A DNA stretch of 52,950 nucleotides from Rhizocola hellebori (lineage in GTDB: Bacteria; Actinomycetota; Actinomycetes; Mycobacteriales; Micromonosporaceae), in NCBI RefSeq assembly GCF_016862955.1, contig NZ_BONY01000064.1, positions 1-52,950 of the forward strand, given 5' to 3'. The notes beneath the pieces were generated by a model. The model was not told the origin of the DNA. It saw only the letters and a program-made list of their open reading frames with translations, and did no database searches. The first letter of the stretch is position 1, and each line of letters begins with the position of its first letter. Shown piece after piece: positions 50,638-52,950 of the stretch. A program made the position numbers and the translations under genes.

Positions 50638-51105
50638 TCAAAGCATGAACTTCATCCGCGGGGCCGAGGTCATCGTGAAGCCGAGCCGCTCGTAGAGGCG
50701 CTGGCCCTGCGGTGTGGCACTGAGGTCAACGCGGTCGGCATGGATGGACCTGGCCCAGTTGAGCACATCGAAGACGAGCCTCGTGCCGTAGCCGTGCCCG
50801 CGGTGCTCAGCCAGGGTAATGACATTCATGAGTCGCACCGTGCGCCCTCTGAGGCAATGCGGGTTCGGCACGCCGAGTTCGAGGGTGCCGATCGCCGTGG
50901 CGACGATCGCACCGTCTACCTCGATCACCGGGAAGCGAGCACTGCTGTCATCATCAACCATGCGGGTGAACCACTCGGCTGCGTGATTTATCCACCGCTC
51001 CTCGGGTGCGGCCTTGTCCTGGTCAAACAGCAACGCCCACAGGCGGAGCAACTCCACGCACTCGTGTGCGGCCGCGCTACGTAGGCGGCCAGCTTTCGTC
51101 GTCAC
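50638..51105 (-). CDS. GNAT-family N-acetyltransferase
   Basis: 155 aa. The acetyl-CoA pyrophosphate loop is EHRGHGYGTRLVFDVLNWAR (consensus Q/RxxGxG/A), preceded by the beta4 strand RLMNVITLA and followed by RVDLSATPQGQRLYERLGF, the alpha4-beta7 'LYExLGF' signature. Complete GNAT fold of normal length. Substrate unknown; it could act on small amines or protein termini. Confidence 0.88.
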   Translation of the reverse strand: MTTKAGRLRSAAAHECVELLRLWALLFDQDKAAPEERWINHAAEWFTRMVDDDSSARFPVIEVDGAIVATAIGTLELGVPNPHCLRGRTVRLMNVITLAEHRGHGYGTRLVFDVLNWARSIHADRVDLSATPQGQRLYERLGFTMTSAPRMKFML

Positions 51106-51164
51106 GCCGCCATGCTGGCACGGCCCCCACCGTCACGCGAACCCAATCCGGGCGCGCCCATCTG

Positions 51165-51189
51165 CCGCTGAGCGTATGTCCTGACTGGA
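51165..51189 (+). repeat. Dispersed 25-bp repeat, copy 2
   Basis: CCGCTGAGCGTATGTCCTGA then CTGGA, differing from the 49801-49825 copy at three positions. It sits between the divergent GNAT and DUF6348-like genes. Confidence 0.6.
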
Positions 51190-51269
51190 TTTCGGTGGCG
51201 CTCTGCTCATCCGATTGGCGCGCCTTGCGCCAGCAAGCGGCGGCGCACGAGCGTCTGTAGGCTGATCAC

Positions 51270-51962
51270 ATGGTCGACCCGCAACCGGTGCCAGAGGGCC
51301 TTCCCGCAAAGGATGTACTTGAGATCGCCGCGCCGATGCTTGCCGAGGTGGGCGGCACGTGGCAGATGACCGACGGGCCGATGTTGCGATCGGGGTCGTT
51401 GGGCGTTCGCGTCCTTCCAGCCGACAGCGACGACTACCGGCATCTAGATTTGGAGATCCTGCTCAATGCGGCGCGGACGGACGTGCCAACGATTGTCGAC
51501 TGCACGGTTGGCGTCGCGGCCGATCCAGTCGAGGCTGCCCGTCAGGCGATCGGTGCGTGGATCGAGACTTGTGCGGTGACAGTGCTGGAGATGATTGAGC
51601 AGCAAGGGCGACTGGCGAGCCACTTCAGGTCCGGCGATCAGGGCGGTGTCAGCGGCTGGCATGCGATCGTCGGCAGCATCACCGGTTGGTCTGTCGACGG
51701 ATCGCAGGACAAACAGGAGTGGTTCGCCGAAGCAATGCCCTGGTCGATTTTGGCGCCCGTCATCACGACCGGACTCGATCGGCCGCATCTCAATGGTGTC
51801 CGCATGCTGGTCGGCCAGGGTGGTGACTTCACCGAGTGTGAGGTCCGAATCAACGGTCGCAGACACGAACCATCGTCGGCGGCGCTGGCCGCACTGGATT
51901 GGCCGCGCACCAGCCAGTTTGGACTCGCACGCACCTTTGTTCTCCTGGTCGGGCCGGAATGA
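51270..51962 (+). CDS. DUF6348-like protein
   Basis: 230 aa from ATG 51270. HLDLEILLNAARTDVPTIVD then CTVGVAADPVEAARQAIGAW and IETCAVTVLEMIEQQGRLAS resemble the DUF6348 layout (DCxxG followed by A-rich helix and W-x-T). The rest is alpha/beta (VGSITGWSVDGSQDKQEWF, NGVRMLVGQGGDFTECEVRI). No signal peptide. Function unknown; similar proteins are encoded singly in actinomycetes and some near toxin-immunity loci. Confidence 0.6.
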   Translation: MVDPQPVPEGLPAKDVLEIAAPMLAEVGGTWQMTDGPMLRSGSLGVRVLPADSDDYRHLDLEILLNAARTDVPTIVDCTVGVAADPVEAARQAIGAWIETCAVTVLEMIEQQGRLASHFRSGDQGGVSGWHAIVGSITGWSVDGSQDKQEWFAEAMPWSILAPVITTGLDRPHLNGVRMLVGQGGDFTECEVRINGRRHEPSSAALAALDWPRTSQFGLARTFVLLVGPE

Positions 51963-52059
51963 AAGCCAGAGGCTCCGCCGGCGTCAGACCACCCACGTTC
52001 AACCCGCAGATCTAGTCCCGGGGCCCGCTGCAGATGCGTGAAAGGGTGCTGATCAAGGC

Positions 52060-52782
52060 CTAGGAGGGTGGATCGCCGGCACGGAAGCGGCGCCAGAATG
52101 CGGCGTCCTCGTGCATCTTGGCCGCCTCATCTGCGGCCGCGTCATCAGTGGACAACTGGACAGCCTGCCCAACGCGCGAGGTGTGTCGGACCGATGGCGG
52201 CAGGCCGTGGATGCCAGCGGCTGTCACGGCCGCATCGTCAATCGTGGTGGGATCGACGCTCCAGCGCCCGGCCATTGCCATGACGTCGGACTCCGACGGC
52301 GTGGTAGCGAACCAGGCTGCCCAGTGCTCGTCGGACCCGGTCTCTGGACCGCGCTGGGTGCCTTTGGCGAGTTCGATCTCGTCGTCGGTCGGGTCGCCGA
52401 CGAAAAGTGGTATCTCACCTCGCTCGCCGATGAAGCAGTAGGCGCGCACGACCTCGCCATCGCGGGCCCATGCCCAGACGTGATAGTCGGGGACCCGTTC
52501 GTTGGCGAAGTACCGGACGTCGCCCAGACTGCGGCTCAGCTGCCTGAGCCAGTCGCAAAAGCGCGGGTCGGCCGCGTCGAAACCTGCTGGCAGATGCAGC
52601 CGGCCGTGGGCCAGTGTCCAGCCTTGCACGGAGGCGGCCACATATACGCCGCTCTCGTAGGCCCGTTCAGTGCCGGCCGCCCAGTCCAGAACCTCCCGGT
52701 CGTGCAACTTCAGCGCGTCAGCGACGTCTTCAGCTGACCGGCCCGGTACCGCCAACCACGATGTCTTGTAACCGAATCCCAC
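52060..52782 (-). CDS. Unknown actinobacterial protein
   Basis: 240 aa from ATG 52782. MGFGYKTSWLAVPGRSAEDV, GVYVAASVQGWTLAHGRLHL, and VRYFANERVPDYHVWAWARD recur in a family of actinobacterial hypothetical proteins with regularly spaced Trp/Tyr. DDEIELAKGTQRGPETGSDE and SESDVMAMAGRWSVDPTTI follow. No known domain, signal or membrane helix. The remaining 168 bases to the window end show no gene. Confidence 0.7.
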   Translation of the reverse strand: MGFGYKTSWLAVPGRSAEDVADALKLHDREVLDWAAGTERAYESGVYVAASVQGWTLAHGRLHLPAGFDAADPRFCDWLRQLSRSLGDVRYFANERVPDYHVWAWARDGEVVRAYCFIGERGEIPLFVGDPTDDEIELAKGTQRGPETGSDEHWAAWFATTPSESDVMAMAGRWSVDPTTIDDAAVTAAGIHGLPPSVRHTSRVGQAVQLSTDDAAADEAAKMHEDAAFWRRFRAGDPPS

Positions 52783-52950
52783 ACTGCCATGTTCTCAACA
52801 AGCCGATTCGCGTTCGGCGCAGGCATCCGGATTTGCCGCGATGAGCGTGTTCTGCCGAGAATATGCTGTACCACAACGGGTCTGGTGTGGTCGACTCCGT
52901 GTGTCGGCGGCGCGTACGCCGCGGAGCCGCTGTGCGCGGGACCGCCGGGC

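Overview
The window is high-GC DNA with GTG/TTG starts, ATGA-type gene overlaps, strong GGAGG-type ribosome binding sites and families typical of filamentous actinomycetes (ECF sigma factors, PadR, TetR, LuxR, P450, trypco2, PxKF, DUF3592). I read it as chromosomal accessory DNA of a filamentous actinobacterium. Genus cannot be fixed from the sequence. No rRNA, tRNA, CRISPR array or intact transposase was seen.

Layout. 1-1225: 3' part of a secreted M23 peptidase with FG-GAP/VCBS repeats (minus strand, runs off the window). 1671-9857: a lanthipeptide-like biosynthetic region. It holds a methyltransferase, a GT-B glycosyltransferase with an extra C-terminal domain, a 152-aa candidate precursor with a Cys/Ser/Thr tail, then a coupled run of an APH-type kinase, a HopA1-type putative lyase and a zinc LanC cyclase, followed by a small protein, a LuxR regulator and a small alpha/beta-barrel protein. 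Kinase plus HopA1 is the class V lanthipeptide/thioamitide dehydration pair. Here it sits with a canonical LanC and an unusually long precursor, and this is the strongest candidate for an undescribed pathway. 10320-12498: a LamG-PxKF secreted protein and a lipoprotein. 12921-16552: nucleotidyltransferase, P450 and MFS exporter in one minus-strand unit, with an 18-codon ORF facing the other way. 16903-18511: a pentapeptide-repeat protein coupled to an unknown protein.

19471-22682: a two-gene unit of an unknown protein and a UvrD-like helicase, defence-like in character. 22995-30398: a serine hydrolase, a small protein, a 1290-aa secreted SGNH hydrolase with Gly-rich, B-lectin and ricin-type domains, and an ECF sigma factor fused through a membrane segment to a beta-propeller. 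30556-33905: small unknown protein, Rieske lipoprotein, acetyltransferase, two coiled-coil proteins and a sulfotransferase. 34315-39021: a trypco2 protein followed by a 1424-aa trypsin-like peptidase/STAND-like NTPase/20-repeat protein, the arrangement described for bacterial conflict systems. A remnant of a related repeat protein lies 3.4 kb further on.

39016-52782: a degenerate GGDEF protein coupled to a PadR regulator, DUF4303 and DUF3592 proteins, a methyltransferase, an sthA-like pseudogene, a secreted propeller/Cys-pair-repeat protein divergent from a tetratricopeptide-type protein, a quinone oxidoreductase divergent from its probable TetR regulator with clear inverted-repeat operators, a GNAT acetyltransferase and three poorly known proteins. 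Remnants (VOC-like, TetR-like, sthA, repeat protein) and gene-poor stretches mark the window as a region of turnover.
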